Shown here: one piece after another, positions 1-11,542 of the stretch
Numbering within the stretch: the stretch's first letter is position 1
How the letters are laid out: each line of letters opens with the position of its first letter
Assembly: GCF_000334915.1 (NCBI RefSeq)
Contig: NZ_AMSF01000005.1
Coordinates: forward strand, 1 to 64,000
Length of the DNA stretch: 64,000 nt
From: Dyella ginsengisoli LA-4
GTDB lineage: Bacteria > Pseudomonadota > Gammaproteobacteria > Xanthomonadales > Rhodanobacteraceae
Direction of reading: 5' to 3'
Notes under the pieces: model-generated
What the model saw: the letters and a program-made list of their open reading frames with translations, nothing else
Databases searched by the model: none
Told to the model about the DNA's origin: nothing
Made by a program: the position numbers and the translations under genes

Positions 1-8
1 GCCCGCCG

Positions 9-3000
9 CTACTGGTGCAGGCCGAAATCCACCCGGGTGGTCTTGCCCTTGTCGTCGATGCCCTTGGCATCGAGCACCACCGGCTTCTCGTCGTAGCGGG
101 CGGCATCGAGCTTGCCGGTGAGCCAGCTGCGCACGGCGTCGGCGCGGCGCTTGGCCAGGGCGCGCATCGCCGGCTCGTCCACCGCCACGTTGGCTTCCAT
201 CAGACCGCGCATCTCGTCCGGGTCCAGCGACTTCTTCAGGCCGAGGAAGTTGCGCGGCTTGTTCGGGATGTCGTCGTGCCTGTAGGCCCGCTTGAGGTAC
301 TTCTCGACCTGGTCCGGCGTCACCCGCACGTCGGCGAGGGCGGCATCGGACAGGTCGGCGTCCTTGCCCTTTTCGTCCAGCACCAGCTCGCGGCGGATCA
401 GGTTCTCCACGGTGACCTTGCGCAGGCCGTCGCGGTCCTTGGTCGGGTCGACCCGGCCGATGATGTCCAGCTTCAGCGACGGCTTCTTCTCGAGGATCGC
501 CACCAGTTTGCCCAGCCGCTCCTGCGCCTTGGCGTCGAGGATGGCCGAGCCGGGCGCGAACTCGACGTAGCCCAGGTCGGCGCCCGCTCCGCCGAACGCG
601 GCGCCGAGCAGGCGGAACGGCGCGGTCACCGCCTTGGCGACCAGGTTGACGATCGCCCGCCACACCAGCCCGCCGACGCTGAACTGCGGGTCGTCCAGCG
701 AGCCGGACACCGGCAGGTTCACGTCGATGTTGCCCTCGGTGTCGCGCAGCAGAGCGACCGCCAGCTTCACCGGCAGGTGCTTCACGCCCGGGCTGTTGTC
801 GCGCTCGCCGAAGGTCAGCTGGGTGATGAAGATGTGGTTGTCGGCGGCCAGCTTGCGGTTGTCGAGCTGGTAGTGCACGTCCATGTTGAGCTTGCCCGAG
901 GTGATCGGGTAGCCGGCGTACCTGCGCGAATAGGCGGCCAGCCGGGTCAGCTCGACCTCGTCGGCCTTGCCCTTGATGTCGAGGAAGGCGACCGGCTGCA
1001 GCGGGTTGATGGTGCCGCTGATGTCCACCGGCGAGTTCTCGTCCAGCGCGGCCTGCACGCTCAGTTCGGCCGGCGGGTCGCCGGGCTTGGTGCCGAAGGC
1101 GCCGATCTTGCCGGTGAGCCTGGTGAGGTTGGCGGTGTAGTTCGGCTTGATGAAATTGTCGGTGTAGTTCAGCTGGCCGTTTACCAGGGTGATGCCGCCG
1201 AGGTGGATGTCCGCGGCCGGCGCGCTGCTCGCGGCGGCCGGCACCTCGGCTACGCGGCGGTTGTCTGCCGGCGGCGTTGGGGCAGAAGGTACGGGCGCGC
1301 TGCCTTCGGCGCGGGTCACCGACACCGGGGCGGACTCCGGCGAGGCCACCACGTCGGACAGGTTCAGCCGACCGTCGGCGTTGATGATCATGCGGGCATA
1401 GAACGAGGTGAGCACCAGCGCGCCGACATCCACCCGCGGCGTGGACGGCCCGATCTCGGCGTCCAGCCGCGATGCGGTGAGCGTGCGCCAGCGCAGGAAG
1501 TCGTCGCCGGTGAGCTTGTCCTGCACGCGCACCCGTTCCAGCGCCGCGTTGCCGCGATAGCGCAGCGACGGCGTGCGGCCGCGGGCGTCGTAGCGCAGCT
1601 GGCCGTCACTGGTCAGGCGTGCGCTGGCAATGGTCACGTTCAGCGGTGCGTCGAGGTAGGGCTCGAAGCGGGCGATGTCCAGGTTGCGCGTGGTCAGCTT
1701 CAGCTCGGCACCCAGCGGATCGGGACGCAGCGTGCCGCTGGCGTCGAAGCTGCCGCGGTCGATCGTGGCGGCGAGCGCGAACGGGCGCGCTTCGCCGAGC
1801 TTGTCGCTGAGCCCGTCCAGGTGTCCGTTCATCGCCGTGAGCCGGGTGATCACCGGGCGGGTGCCGGCGGCGAGATCGGTGAAGTCCACACTGCCGTCGT
1901 CCAGCGCGAGGCGGCCCAGTTGCCAGTGCCAGGGGGCAGCCGCCGCGTGGTCGTCCGCGGGGGCGGCGGGCGTTTCCGGCATCAGCTCCACCAGGCTCAG
2001 CCGGCCGTTCCGCGCGCGCTCGATGTTCAGCGCGAGGCGGTGCAGGGTGACGTCGCCCAGCTGTACCTGGCGACTGGCCAGGTCGAACAGCGGGATCGCC
2101 GCGTCGAGCTGGCCCCACGCCATCGCCGGACCGCGTTCCTTCTGCTGCGGGGCGAGCGCGAAATCGCTCACCGTGGCATGCGCGTCGCTCAGGTGCACGT
2201 TGACCGCTTTGCCCCAGTCCAGCGCGAGCTGGCCGCCGGCATCGAGCCGTCCTTGGGTGACCGGTGCGCGCAGGTCGGGCGCGGCGATCGCCTGCAGCGG
2301 CGCCACCGCCACCTGCTTCAGGCCGAGCGCGGCCTTGAGCTGGCCGGAGGCCAGGTCCAGCGTGCCCCGGGCGGTGATGTCGCCGCCACCGAGTGCGGCG
2401 GCCAGGTTGAGTGTGCCGGCGGGTGCCTTCAACAGGCTGAGACCGTGCAGTGCGCCGCGCACGCGGGAGAGAGCCAGCGTCTGCTGCGTCGCGTTGGTGT
2501 AGTGCACGGCGCCGTCGGTCAGGAACAAGCCATCGCTGCGCAGGTCGGTGGGCGGCGCCGCTGGCTTGCCGGCCGAGGCGGCGCTGCCGGCGGTCAACGC
2601 ATCGAAGTTGCTGTGGCCGTCCGCGTCCTGCCGGTAGCTCAGTGTGGCGCGGTCCAGCACCACGGTGCCGAGGTGGTAGCGCGAGACCAGCGGCTGCACG
2701 TCCACCAGCTGCGCGCCGCCATGGCCCAGGTCGAGGATCGGTGCGCCCTGGCGCGTGGCCAGCGCGAAGTCGTCCAGCTGCAGATGGCCGGTGAGCTTGA
2801 GCTGCGGGGTCGGCTGGCTCTGCACGAAGTGCAGGTCCAGCACGCCCGAGAGCAGGCCCTGCGGGATCGCCACCGGCAGTGCGGCCGGCGGTACGTAGGC
2901 GAGGTAGCGCGGCAGGTCCAGCTGGTCGAACCGGACATGCATGATCGATTCGCGCGAGTCCGCGAACGGCTTGGTCTGCCCTTCCACGCGCAGCGGGCTG

Positions 3001-3662
3001 CCGTCGATGCGCATCGCCAGCAGCGGCTGCACGTAGATGTCGGTGTCGCTGGGCAGGTTGGCCAGGAACGGGATGCCGACGTCGAGCTTGTCCACCCGGT
3101 GGGTGGCCCTGGCAAGCTGGTCGTCGAAGCGGATGTCTCCGTTCTTCACCTCGATGTTGGCCAGCGCGAAGCGCGCCGGCGGCGAGGGCGGCGCGCCCGG
3201 TTTGGCCGCGTAGCGGTCGATCAGGTCGGAGAAGTTGAAGCGGCCGTCCGCACCGCGGGTCAGCTGGATCTGCGGGTGGTCGAGCCGCAGGGCGTCGAGC
3301 ACCGGCGCCATGCGGAACAGCGAGGTCCACGAGGCGTTGATCACCGCCTGGTCCACGTCGACGAAGGCGGCCTTGCCGTCGCGGCCGCCGATGTGCAGAT
3401 GGTCGAGCTGCAGGCGCAGGGTGAACGGGTTGAGGTGCACCTTGCCGAGCGTCACCGGGCGGGACAGCGCCGCGCTGGCGCGCTTCTCGATCTGCCCGCG
3501 CAGGATCGGCGGGGCGGCGAAGAAGCCGAGCAGGCCGAACAGCACCAGCACGCCCGCAACGATCGCCAGCGTGCGGCGTGTTCGCCGGGAACGGGCCAGT
3601 TCGCGCGTGCGTTCCAGCGCGCGGGTGGCGCGGGGGTCTTCCAGCAAACGTCGGATGCGCAT
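9..3662 (-). CDS. DUF748 (AsmA-like) envelope protein
   Basis: Predicted large periplasmic protein of about 1217 aa anchored by one N-terminal membrane segment (residues ~31-51, after an Arg-rich cytoplasmic stretch). The long central part is a repetitive beta-rich AsmA/DUF748-type sequence with repeated 'ITLVNGQLNYTD'-like phrases. The C-terminus (roughly the last 130 residues, starting near LGYVEFAPGSAIL) resembles an OmpA-like module, as is usual for DUF748 proteins. The family is related to AsmA/TamB proteins, which bridge inner and outer membranes and are linked to phospholipid transport; the specific role here is inference. I chose the ATG at 3662 because the upstream in-frame starts (3716, 3686) add a low-complexity Ala/Arg leader before the natural membrane anchor. 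It ends in TAG at 9-11, so the gene is complete. It is followed upstream by tdh in the same orientation. Confidence 0.85.
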   Translation of the reverse strand: MRIRRLLEDPRATRALERTRELARSRRTRRTLAIVAGVLVLFGLLGFFAAPPILRGQIEKRASAALSRPVTLGKVHLNPFTLRLQLDHLHIGGRDGKAAFVDVDQAVINASWTSLFRMAPVLDALRLDHPQIQLTRGADGRFNFSDLIDRYAAKPGAPPSPPARFALANIEVKNGDIRFDDQLARATHRVDKLDVGIPFLANLPSDTDIYVQPLLAMRIDGSPLRVEGQTKPFADSRESIMHVRFDQLDLPRYLAYVPPAALPVAIPQGLLSGVLDLHFVQSQPTPQLKLTGHLQLDDFALATRQGAPILDLGHGGAQLVDVQPLVSRYHLGTVVLDRATLSYRQDADGHSNFDALTAGSAASAGKPAAPPTDLRSDGLFLTDGAVHYTNATQQTLALSRVRGALHGLSLLKAPAGTLNLAAALGGGDITARGTLDLASGQLKAALGLKQVAVAPLQAIAAPDLRAPVTQGRLDAGGQLALDWGKAVNVHLSDAHATVSDFALAPQQKERGPAMAWGQLDAAIPLFDLASRQVQLGDVTLHRLALNIERARNGRLSLVELMPETPAAPADDHAAAAPWHWQLGRLALDDGSVDFTDLAAGTRPVITRLTAMNGHLDGLSDKLGEARPFALAATIDRGSFDASGTLRPDPLGAELKLTTRNLDIARFEPYLDAPLNVTIASARLTSDGQLRYDARGRTPSLRYRGNAALERVRVQDKLTGDDFLRWRTLTASRLDAEIGPSTPRVDVGALVLTSFYARMIINADGRLNLSDVVASPESAPVSVTRAEGSAPVPSAPTPPADNRRVAEVPAAASSAPAADIHLGGITLVNGQLNYTDNFIKPNYTANLTRLTGKIGAFGTKPGDPPAELSVQAALDENSPVDISGTINPLQPVAFLDIKGKADEVELTRLAAYSRRYAGYPITSGKLNMDVHYQLDNRKLAADNHIFITQLTFGERDNSPGVKHLPVKLAVALLRDTEGNIDVNLPVSGSLDDPQFSVGGLVWRAIVNLVAKAVTAPFRLLGAAFGGAGADLGYVEFAPGSAILDAKAQERLGKLVAILEKKPSLKLDIIGRVDPTKDRDGLRKVTVENLIRRELVLDEKGKDADLSDAALADVRVTPDQVEKYLKRAYRHDDIPNKPRNFLGLKKSLDPDEMRGLMEANVAVDEPAMRALAKRRADAVRSWLTGKLDAARYDEKPVVLDAKGIDDKGKTTRVDFGLHQ

Positions 3663-3858
3663 CGAAGCAGTCCCAGTACGCCGCATTCCGGCGGCGCGGC
3701 TGGACGCCGCCGGCACCGGACCCGGTGCCCCTGCGGGTCCTTGCCGAAGTGTACGGACAAGCCCGTCCGCCGCCCAGCCTCGGCCGGGTGAAGCGCACGT
3801 TCGATCGGATTCGGGAGGTGCCGGCCGCGCGAGGCGGCCGGCGGTCAGGGGGCGGGAC

Positions 3859-4893
3859 TCAGGTCCAGCTGCAGACGACCTTGCCGCAGACGCCCTGGTC
3901 CATCAGGTCGAAGCCGCGCTGGAAATCGTCGATGGCGATCTGGTGGGTGAGCACCTTCTGCAGCGGGAAGCCGGTCAGCACCATCTGCGTCATCTTGTAC
4001 CAGGTCTCGTACATCTTGCGGCCGTAGATGCCCTGCAGGGTGAGGCCCTTGAAGATCACCTTGTCCCAGTCGATGCCGGCGCCGCGCGGCATGATGCCGA
4101 GCATGGCGATCTTGCCGCCGTGGTACATCACTTCCAGCATGTCGTTGAAGGCGCGCGGGTTGCCGCTCATCTCCAGGCCGACGTCGAAGCCCTGGATGTG
4201 CAGGTCCTTCACCACGTCGCGCAGCGACTGGTTGGCCACGTTCACCACGCGGGTGGCGCCCATGTCGGCGGCCAGCTTCAGGCGGTAGTCGTTGACGTCG
4301 GTGACCACCACGTTGCGCGCGCCGATGTGCTTGCAGATGCCCGCCGCGATGATGCCGATCGGGCCGGCGCCGGTGATCAGCACGTCCTCGCCGATCACGT
4401 CGAACTCCAGCGCGCAGTGCGCGGCGTTGCCGTACGGGTCGAAGAACGCGGCCAGCTCGGACGGGATCTGGTCGGGGATCGGCCACAGGTTCGAGGCCGG
4501 CATGGTCATGTACTCGGCGAACGCGCCGTTGCGGTTCACGCCGATGCCCACCGTGTTCGGGCACAGGTGCTGGCGGCCGGCGCGGCAGTTGCGACAATGG
4601 CCGCAGACGATGTGGCCCTCGGCGGAGACGCGGTCGCCGATCTGGTAGCCGGTCACGCCCGGGCCGATCTCCACGATGCGGCCGACGAACTCGTGGCCGA
4701 TGGTCAGGCCCGGCTTGATCGTGCGCTGGCTCCACTCGTCCCACTTGTAGATGTGCAGGTCGGTGCCGCAGATCGCGGTCTTCTCCAGCTTGATCAGCAC
4801 CTCGTTCGGGCCGACCTCGGGCACCGGCACTTCTTCCATCCAGATGCCGGGTTCGGCGTGGCGCTTGACCAGGGCTTTCATCGTCTGAGGCAT
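3859..4893 (-). CDS. tdh: L-threonine 3-dehydrogenase, Zn-dependent
   Basis: Cytosolic medium-chain alcohol dehydrogenase that oxidises L-threonine to 2-amino-3-ketobutyrate with NAD+; the product is normally cleaved to glycine by Kbl, which is not in this window. Visible hallmarks are the catalytic-zinc segment ([10 protein letters not shown], then GHEF), the four-cysteine structural zinc lobe (CGHCRNC...C) and the Rossmann dinucleotide motif GAGPIG. The length of 344 aa matches the family (341 in E. coli). Homologues normally begin at MKALV, so the true start may be the internal ATG at 4881 (340 aa). A TATAAT box lies about 55 bases upstream. Threonine catabolism to glycine fits thematically with the riboswitch-controlled gcvP in the same window, but the two are 29 kb apart. 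Confidence 0.95.
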   Translation of the reverse strand: MPQTMKALVKRHAEPGIWMEEVPVPEVGPNEVLIKLEKTAICGTDLHIYKWDEWSQRTIKPGLTIGHEFVGRIVEIGPGVTGYQIGDRVSAEGHIVCGHCRNCRAGRQHLCPNTVGIGVNRNGAFAEYMTMPASNLWPIPDQIPSELAAFFDPYGNAAHCALEFDVIGEDVLITGAGPIGIIAAGICKHIGARNVVVTDVNDYRLKLAADMGATRVVNVANQSLRDVVKDLHIQGFDVGLEMSGNPRAFNDMLEVMYHGGKIAMLGIMPRGAGIDWDKVIFKGLTLQGIYGRKMYETWYKMTQMVLTGFPLQKVLTHQIAIDDFQRGFDLMDQGVCGKVVCSWT

Positions 4894-4947
4894 GGGGACA
4901 TCCGTGGGTGGGGTGACGCGGCGGGGCGGCCGCGGAATCAGCCGACG

Positions 4948-4953
4948 ATTATA
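4948..4953 (-). promoter_or_regulatory. -10 box of the tdh promoter
   Basis: A perfect TATAAT on the minus strand, in the short divergent gap between tdh and miaA, placed 54 bases upstream of the tdh start. The -35 position 17 bases upstream is a poor match, so the promoter is only moderately supported. Confidence 0.5.
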
Positions 4954-5039
4954 CGGGCCGACCGGTGCACGCCGCTTTGGCAGCGCAGCATGGCGGGGCG
5001 ACGGTCCATCCCGCGCCGGCGGCCCTCTACACTTGCCCG

Positions 5040-5990
5040 ATGCCCTCCGACACGCGCCCGCTGGCGATCTTCCTGATGGGCCCGACCGCGTCGGGCAAGA
5101 CCGCGCTCGCGTGCGCCCTGGCCGACCGCTTCCCGGTGGGATTGGTCAGCGTGGACTCGGCGCTGGTCTACCGCGGGCTGGACATCGGCAGCGCCAAGCC
5201 GGACGCCGCCACCCTGGCGCGCTACCCGCACGCGCTGATCGACATCCGCGACCCGGCCGAGCCGTATTCGGCCGCCGATTTCCGCGCCGACGCAGTGCCG
5301 GCGATGCGGGCGATCACCGACGCCGGCAAGCTGCCGCTGCTGGTCGGCGGCACCGGGCTGTATTTCCGCGCCCTGCAGCAGGGGCTGTCGGCGCTGCCGG
5401 AGGCCGATGCCGAGCTGCGCGCGCAGATCAGCGCCGAGGCCTCGGAGATCGGCTGGCCGGAACTGCACGCCCGGCTCACCGGGCAGGATCCGGTCGCTGC
5501 CGCGCGCATCGGCATCCACGACGCCCAGCGCATCCAGCGCGCGCTGGAGGTGATCGCGCTCACCGGCCGGCCGATCTCCGAACTGCAGGGCAGCCAGCCA
5601 CGCGAACCGTTCCCGTGGCGGGTGCTGAAGCTGGCGCTGCTGCCGGCCGACCGGGCGCCACTGCACGCGCGCATCGCCGAGCGCTTCGACGCCATGCTGG
5701 CCGCCGGCTTCCTCGACGAGGTGCGCGCACTCAAGGCCCGCGGTGACCTGCATGCCGACCTGCCGGCGATCCGCGCGGTCGGTTACCGCCAGGCCTGGCA
5801 GCACCTGGACGGCGAGTTCGACGCCGCCGAACTGCGCAACCGCGGCATCTACGCCACCCGCCAGCTGGCCAAGCGGCAGATCACCTGGCTGCGCAGCGAG
5901 CTGGACGCGCGCGTGCTCGATCCGGAGCGCGCGGATCTGGCCGGGCGCGCCGTCGACGCGCTGGAGCTGTTCCTCGGACATGCCGGGTAA
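5040..5990 (+). CDS. miaA: tRNA dimethylallyltransferase MiaA
   Basis: Transfers a dimethylallyl group from DMAPP to N6 of A37 in tRNAs that read U-starting codons. The 316-aa protein has the P-loop GPTASGKT at residues 14-21, the conserved [16 protein letters not shown] segment (catalytic Asp) and the RAVGYRQ motif near the C-terminus. An in-frame start at 4965 would add 25 residues rich in Ala/His with no family match, so the ATG at 5040 is preferred. It stands first in the conserved miaA-hfq-hflX-hflKC-purA block, 156 bases before hfq. Confidence 0.95.
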   Translation: MPSDTRPLAIFLMGPTASGKTALACALADRFPVGLVSVDSALVYRGLDIGSAKPDAATLARYPHALIDIRDPAEPYSAADFRADAVPAMRAITDAGKLPLLVGGTGLYFRALQQGLSALPEADAELRAQISAEASEIGWPELHARLTGQDPVAAARIGIHDAQRIQRALEVIALTGRPISELQGSQPREPFPWRVLKLALLPADRAPLHARIAERFDAMLAAGFLDEVRALKARGDLHADLPAIRAVGYRQAWQHLDGEFDAAELRNRGIYATRQLAKRQITWLRSELDARVLDPERADLAGRAVDALELFLGHAG

Positions 5991-6146
5991 ATGCCTGATG
6001 TGACAGCCATCGCGATCCGCCATGCGGCGGGGCGCGGCGCTTTCGCACCCGATTTAAAAGCGGTTAAGATCCAGAAGACTTGGTCCGGAGCGGGCGCGCT
6101 CTCTTTTTGTCCGGACCGCCGCATCAGACGGGGGAGAACCAGAACA

Positions 6147-6416
6147 ATGTCCAAGGGGCAGTCTTTGCAGGATCCTTTTCTCAACGCATTGCGCCGCGAG
6201 CGCATCCCGGTGTCCATCTACCTGGTGAACGGCATCAAGCTGCAGGGTACGGTCGAGTCCTTCGACCAGTTCGTGGTGCTGCTGCGCAACCAGGTCAGCC
6301 AGATGGTCTACAAGCACGCCATCTCCACCGTGGTGCCCAGCCGCAACGTGCGCGTGGGCAACGGCCATGAGGGCCAGGCCGAGACGCCAGCCGCGGCCGC
6401 CGACGCCGAGGCCTGA
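6147..6416 (+). CDS. hfq: RNA chaperone Hfq
   Basis: Hexameric Sm-like protein that binds A-rich and U-rich RNA and pairs small RNAs with mRNAs. The 89-aa product begins [19 protein letters not shown] and contains both Sm motifs ([13 protein letters not shown], and [12 protein letters not shown] with the proximal-face Tyr-Lys-His). A short Ala/Glu-rich C-terminal tail replaces the long E. coli tail, as is common in Xanthomonadales. The start is supported by a purine-rich GGGGGAG just upstream. It lies between miaA and hflX, the canonical order. Confidence 0.97.
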   Translation: MSKGQSLQDPFLNALRRERIPVSIYLVNGIKLQGTVESFDQFVVLLRNQVSQMVYKHAISTVVPSRNVRVGNGHEGQAETPAAAADAEA

Positions 6417-6510
6417 CTCCAGGCGGGCGGCCGTGACGCGGCCGCCTGCTTGATCGCGCCGGCGTTGCCCCCATCCAGGGACGTTCCATCCGCCGGAGCT
6501 GCAAGCCCCC

Positions 6511-7824
6511 GTGTTCGATAGACAGAAGAGAGGCGATCGCGCCTTGCTCGTCCAGCCGCATTCGCGCGGCGAGGGTGATGCTGCGCGGCGCGCGGAAGAA
6601 TTCGCCGAGCTGGCCAAATCCGCCGGTGCCGAGATCCTCGGTACCGTGCCGGCGCGCGTCGAGGCGCCCAACCCGCGCTTCTACATCGGTACCGGCAAGG
6701 CCGACGAGGTGGCCGAGATGGCCCGCGCGCTGGAGGCCGACCTCGTGCTGGTCGATCACCTGCTCAGCCCGGTGCAGGAGCGCAACCTGGAAAAGCACCT
6801 GGGCGTGCGCGTGGTCGACCGCGCCGGGCTGATCCTGGACATCTTCGCCCAGCGCGCCCGCTCGCACGAAGGCAAGCTGGAAGTGGAGCTGGCCCAGCTC
6901 AAGCACATCGCCACCCGGCTGGTGCGCGGCTGGACCCACCTGGACGCCCAGCGCGGCGGCGCCATCGGCAACCGCGGCCCGGGCGAAACCCAGCTGGAAA
7001 CCGACCGCCGGCTGCTCGCCGAGCGCGTGAAGATGCTCACCAAGCGGCTGGAGAAGGTGCAGGTGCAGCGCGGCCAGCAGCGCCGGGCGCGGCTGCGCAA
7101 CACGGTGCCGCGGGTGGCCCTGGTCGGCTACACCAATGCCGGCAAGTCCACCCTGTTCAACGCGATCACCGCCGGCGGCGTGTATGCCGCCGACCAGCTG
7201 TTCGCCACGCTCGATCCCACCGTGCGCCGCATCGAGGACCTCAGCTGCGGGCCGGCGGTGATCGCCGACACCGTGGGCTTCGTCCGCGACCTGCCGCACG
7301 ACCTGGTCGCCGCCTTCCGCGGCACCCTGGCCGAGGCGCGCGACGCCGACCTGCTGCTGCACGTCAGCGATGCCGCCGACGAGGAGCGCGACCGGCTGCA
7401 CCGTGTGGTCGACGGCGTGCTGGAGGAGATCGGCGCCGGCGACCTGCCGCAGCTGCACGTGATGAACAAGATCGACCTGGCCGGCGCCGAACCGCGCATC
7501 GTCCGCGACGGCGAGGGCCGCCCGGTGCAGGTGTGGCTGTCGGCCGGCACCGGGCAGGGGCTGGAGCTGCTGCGCGAGGCGCTGGGCGAACTGCTCGGCG
7601 GCGACCGCGTGCGCTCCGAGCTGCGCCTGCCGCTGTCCGCCGGCCGCCTGCATGCGCGGCTCAAGGCCGCCGGCGCGATCGTCGGCGAACGGGTCGACGA
7701 GGACGGCTGGTGCCTGGACATCGACGCCCCGCGCAGCGTCATCGCCCCGCTCAGTGGCGGCCCCGGCGGCGACGCCGTGCTGCTGCGCGACCTGCTCGAA
7801 CGCACCGCCCCGCCGCTGGAGTGA
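6511..7824 (+). CDS. hflX: Ribosome-associated GTPase HflX
   Basis: GTPase of the Obg-HflX superfamily that splits stalled or heat-damaged 70S ribosomes. The 437-aa protein shows the N-terminal HflX domain (RFYIGTGKADEVAE), the glycine-rich linker (RGPGETQLE) and G-domain motifs: P-loop GYTNAGKST at residues 206-214, DTVGFV (G3) and NKID (G4). It starts with GTG at 6511, preceded by GGAG. It is 94 bases downstream of hfq. Confidence 0.96.
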   Translation: MFDRQKRGDRALLVQPHSRGEGDAARRAEEFAELAKSAGAEILGTVPARVEAPNPRFYIGTGKADEVAEMARALEADLVLVDHLLSPVQERNLEKHLGVRVVDRAGLILDIFAQRARSHEGKLEVELAQLKHIATRLVRGWTHLDAQRGGAIGNRGPGETQLETDRRLLAERVKMLTKRLEKVQVQRGQQRRARLRNTVPRVALVGYTNAGKSTLFNAITAGGVYAADQLFATLDPTVRRIEDLSCGPAVIADTVGFVRDLPHDLVAAFRGTLAEARDADLLLHVSDAADEERDRLHRVVDGVLEEIGAGDLPQLHVMNKIDLAGAEPRIVRDGEGRPVQVWLSAGTGQGLELLREALGELLGGDRVRSELRLPLSAGRLHARLKAAGAIVGERVDEDGWCLDIDAPRSVIAPLSGGPGGDAVLLRDLLERTAPPLE

Positions 7825-7846
7825 CCCGCAGGCGCCGGACGGCTCT

Positions 7847-7854
7847 GGTAGAAT
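7847..7854 (+). promoter_or_regulatory. Extended -10 box upstream of hflK
   Basis: TGGTAGAAT-type extended -10 element in the 168-base hflX-hflK gap, about 140 bases before hflK. It suggests that hflKC can be transcribed separately from hflX. The -35 region is unremarkable. Confidence 0.35.
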
Positions 7855-7992
7855 TGCGCCCGTTTTGTGCCTGTGGTGCCCCTCGGGGCGGACCTTCACG
7901 CCAAGCGTGCCCGATCGAGTCATGACCCAACCCGTCACACCTGTGTTCCGGCTGTATTTGCCGGCCTCCCAGCGGCCCCAAGGAGACTGACC

Positions 7993-9141
7993 ATGGCCTG
8001 GAACGAACCCGGCAAGAACGACGGACAACGCGACCCTTGGGGCAAGAACAACCGCCCGAACGGCAACGGCGGTCCGAACGGCCTGGACCAGCTGCTCAAG
8101 CGGCTGCGCCAGCGCTTCGGCAAGCTCGGCGGTGGCCCCGGCGGCATCTTCACCATCGTGCTGGCGGTGCTGCTGGCGTGGCTGCTGGTGTCCAGCGCCA
8201 CTGTCATCAACACCAGCCAGACCGGCGTCGTGCTGCGCTTCGGCAAGTATTCGCGCACGCTCACCCCGGGCTTCCACTTCAAGCTGCCCGCGCCGATCGA
8301 GACGGTGGCCAAGGTCGAGACCACACGCATCCGCGCCCAGGTCGGCCAGGTGCGCATGCTCACCAGCGACGAGAACATCATCTCGGTCGCCTACAACGTG
8401 CAGTACCAGGTCTCCGACCCGCGCCAGTACCTGTTCTCCACCAACGATCCGGACGACACCCTGGCCCAGGCCGCCGAAGCGGCGGTGCGCTCGGTGGTCG
8501 GCTCGCATTCGATGGACGAGATTCTCACCAGCCCGGGCGATGACCCCGATTCGCTGCCGGCTTCGGCCGCCTCGGCCAGCGCCGCGACCGCCGCCAAGCT
8601 GGCGGCGGCCAAGCCGGGCAAGGACGATCGGGTGACCCTGCAGCAGCAGACCCTCGACGCCCTGCAGCACACGCTGGACAGCTACCACGCCGGCCTGCAG
8701 GTCACCGACGTCAGCTTCCAGAACGTGGCCCCGCCGGACGAGGTGAAGGCCGCCTTCGACGACGTCAACGCCGCCCGCGAGGACAAGCAGAGCGCGGTCA
8801 ACAAGGCCCACGCCTACGCCAACCAGGTGATTCCGCAGGCCACCGGTGAGGCCGCCCGCATCATCGCCCAGGCCAAGGGCGACAAGGCCGAGCGCATTGC
8901 CCGAGCCACCGGCGATGCCGAGCGCTTCAACCTGCTGCTGAAGGAATACAAGGCTGCCCCTGCGGTGACCCGCCAGCGGCTGTGGCTGGAAACCATGGAA
9001 GACGTGATGGCGCGCAACCCGAAGGTGATCGACGGCTCCGGCGGTCGCAACATCATCAACCTGCCGGCCAGCATGGGCAGCACGCTCAGCCCGGCCGCCA
9101 CCGTCAGTGCCGATGCGGCCTCGCAGGAGAAGCAGCCATGA
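7993..9141 (+). CDS. hflK: FtsH protease modulator HflK
   Basis: Inner-membrane SPFH/prohibitin-family protein that forms a large cage with HflC around the AAA protease FtsH. The 382-aa protein has a Gly/Asn-rich cytoplasmic N-terminus (residues 1-45), one membrane segment (~48-68), then the SPFH domain starting at TGVVLRFGKYSRTL. An Ala/Ser/Lys-rich insertion near residues 185-212 interrupts the SPFH region, followed by the long helical coiled coil. The ATG at 7993 follows AAGGAGA and fits the family. It overlaps hflC by four bases (ATGA), which implies translational coupling. Confidence 0.95.
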   Translation: MAWNEPGKNDGQRDPWGKNNRPNGNGGPNGLDQLLKRLRQRFGKLGGGPGGIFTIVLAVLLAWLLVSSATVINTSQTGVVLRFGKYSRTLTPGFHFKLPAPIETVAKVETTRIRAQVGQVRMLTSDENIISVAYNVQYQVSDPRQYLFSTNDPDDTLAQAAEAAVRSVVGSHSMDEILTSPGDDPDSLPASAASASAATAAKLAAAKPGKDDRVTLQQQTLDALQHTLDSYHAGLQVTDVSFQNVAPPDEVKAAFDDVNAAREDKQSAVNKAHAYANQVIPQATGEAARIIAQAKGDKAERIARATGDAERFNLLLKEYKAAPAVTRQRLWLETMEDVMARNPKVIDGSGGRNIINLPASMGSTLSPAATVSADAASQEKQP

Positions 9142-10004
9142 AGATCTCCGCCATCATCGCCGTGATCCTGCTGGCCCTGCTCGGCCTCAACAGCATGTAC
9201 GTGGTGGGCGAGGGGCAGTCCGCGCTGCTGCTGCAGTTCGGCCGCATCGTGCGCACCGGCGACCAGCCCGGCCTGCATTTCAAGCTGCCGCTGCTGCAGC
9301 AGGTGATGCGCTTCGACAACCGCATCCTCACCATGGACGCCAGCCCCGAGCGCTACCTCACCTCGGAGAAGAAGAGCGTCAACGTCGACTTCTACGTGAA
9401 GTGGCGCATCGCCGACAACGCGGATTACTACCGTGCCACCGGCGGCGACCCGGTGCAGGCCGCCCAGCGCCTGAGCCCGATCGTCAAGAACGCGCTGCGC
9501 TTCGAGTTCAACAGCCGCACCCTGCAGGAGCTGATCTCCGGCGGCCGTCGCGACATCACCAACAAGGTGCGCGAGCAGACCGACCTGGCCTCCCGCAAGA
9601 GCCTGGGCATCGAGGTGGTGGACGTGCGCATCAAGCAGATCGAGCTGCCCAATGAGGTCAGCGATTCGGTCTACAAGCGCATGAAGGCCGAGCGCCTGCA
9701 GCTGGCCAACGAGCTGCGCTACACCGGCGAGCAGATGGCCACCACGGTCACCGCCGACGCCGACCGCCAGGCCCAGGTGCTGCGCGCCGATGCCGAGCGC
9801 GACGCGGCCAAGACCCGCGGCGAGGGCGATGCCCAGGCCGCGCTGATCTACGCCCAGGCCTATGGCCAGGATCCGGAGTTCTTCGCGTTCTACCGATCCA
9901 TGCAGGCGTATCGTCACGCCTTCGACGACGGCAAGAACGTGCTGGTGCTGAAGCCGGACGATCCGTTCCTGCACTATTTCCAGAACAGCGCCGGAAAGCG
10001 CTGA
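9138..10004 (+). CDS. hflC: FtsH protease modulator HflC
   Basis: Partner of HflK; 288 aa with an N-terminal membrane anchor (residues ~2-22), the SPFH domain (GLHFKLPLLQQVMRFDNRI) and the conserved periplasmic helix (RAEGDAQAALIYAQAYG-like, ending KPDDPFLHYF). It starts with ATG inside the hflK stop. The small DUF2065 (YjeT) gene that often sits between hflC and purA in other gammaproteobacteria is not visible in the 194 bases that follow. Confidence 0.95.
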   Translation: MKISAIIAVILLALLGLNSMYVVGEGQSALLLQFGRIVRTGDQPGLHFKLPLLQQVMRFDNRILTMDASPERYLTSEKKSVNVDFYVKWRIADNADYYRATGGDPVQAAQRLSPIVKNALRFEFNSRTLQELISGGRRDITNKVREQTDLASRKSLGIEVVDVRIKQIELPNEVSDSVYKRMKAERLQLANELRYTGEQMATTVTADADRQAQVLRADAERDAAKTRGEGDAQAALIYAQAYGQDPEFFAFYRSMQAYRHAFDDGKNVLVLKPDDPFLHYFQNSAGKR

Positions 10005-10096
10005 AACACGTTCGCGACACACCGGCGGGCCGCCGATCGGCCCGTTCCAACCGGCTCTGGCCACGAGGCCCGAGGGTGCGTCGCGCGCGGGCGTGA

Positions 10097-11491
<1,395 letters not shown>

Positions 11492-11513
11492 GTGGTCGGT
11501 AGCGCTTGACACG

Positions 11514-11542
11514 AAAAAGCCCCGCGATGCGGGGCTTTTTTT
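11514..11542 (+). terminator. Intrinsic terminator after purA
   Basis: Perfect 8-bp GC-rich stem (AGCCCCGC / GCGGGGCT) with a 3-base loop, followed by a run of T and preceded by a run of A, so it could also act on the other strand. It marks the left edge of the accessory island. Confidence 0.9.

Noticed and set aside
15-3791. A 1258-codon open frame antisense to the DUF748 gene.
   Set aside because: It mirrors the codon bias of the real gene in high-GC DNA; its protein is Val/Gln/His/Arg-rich low complexity with no domain or start signal.
3822-3842. GC-rich palindrome downstream of tdh as a terminator.
   Set aside because: A perfect stem is present but there is no T tract on either strand and it overlaps no transcription end clearly.
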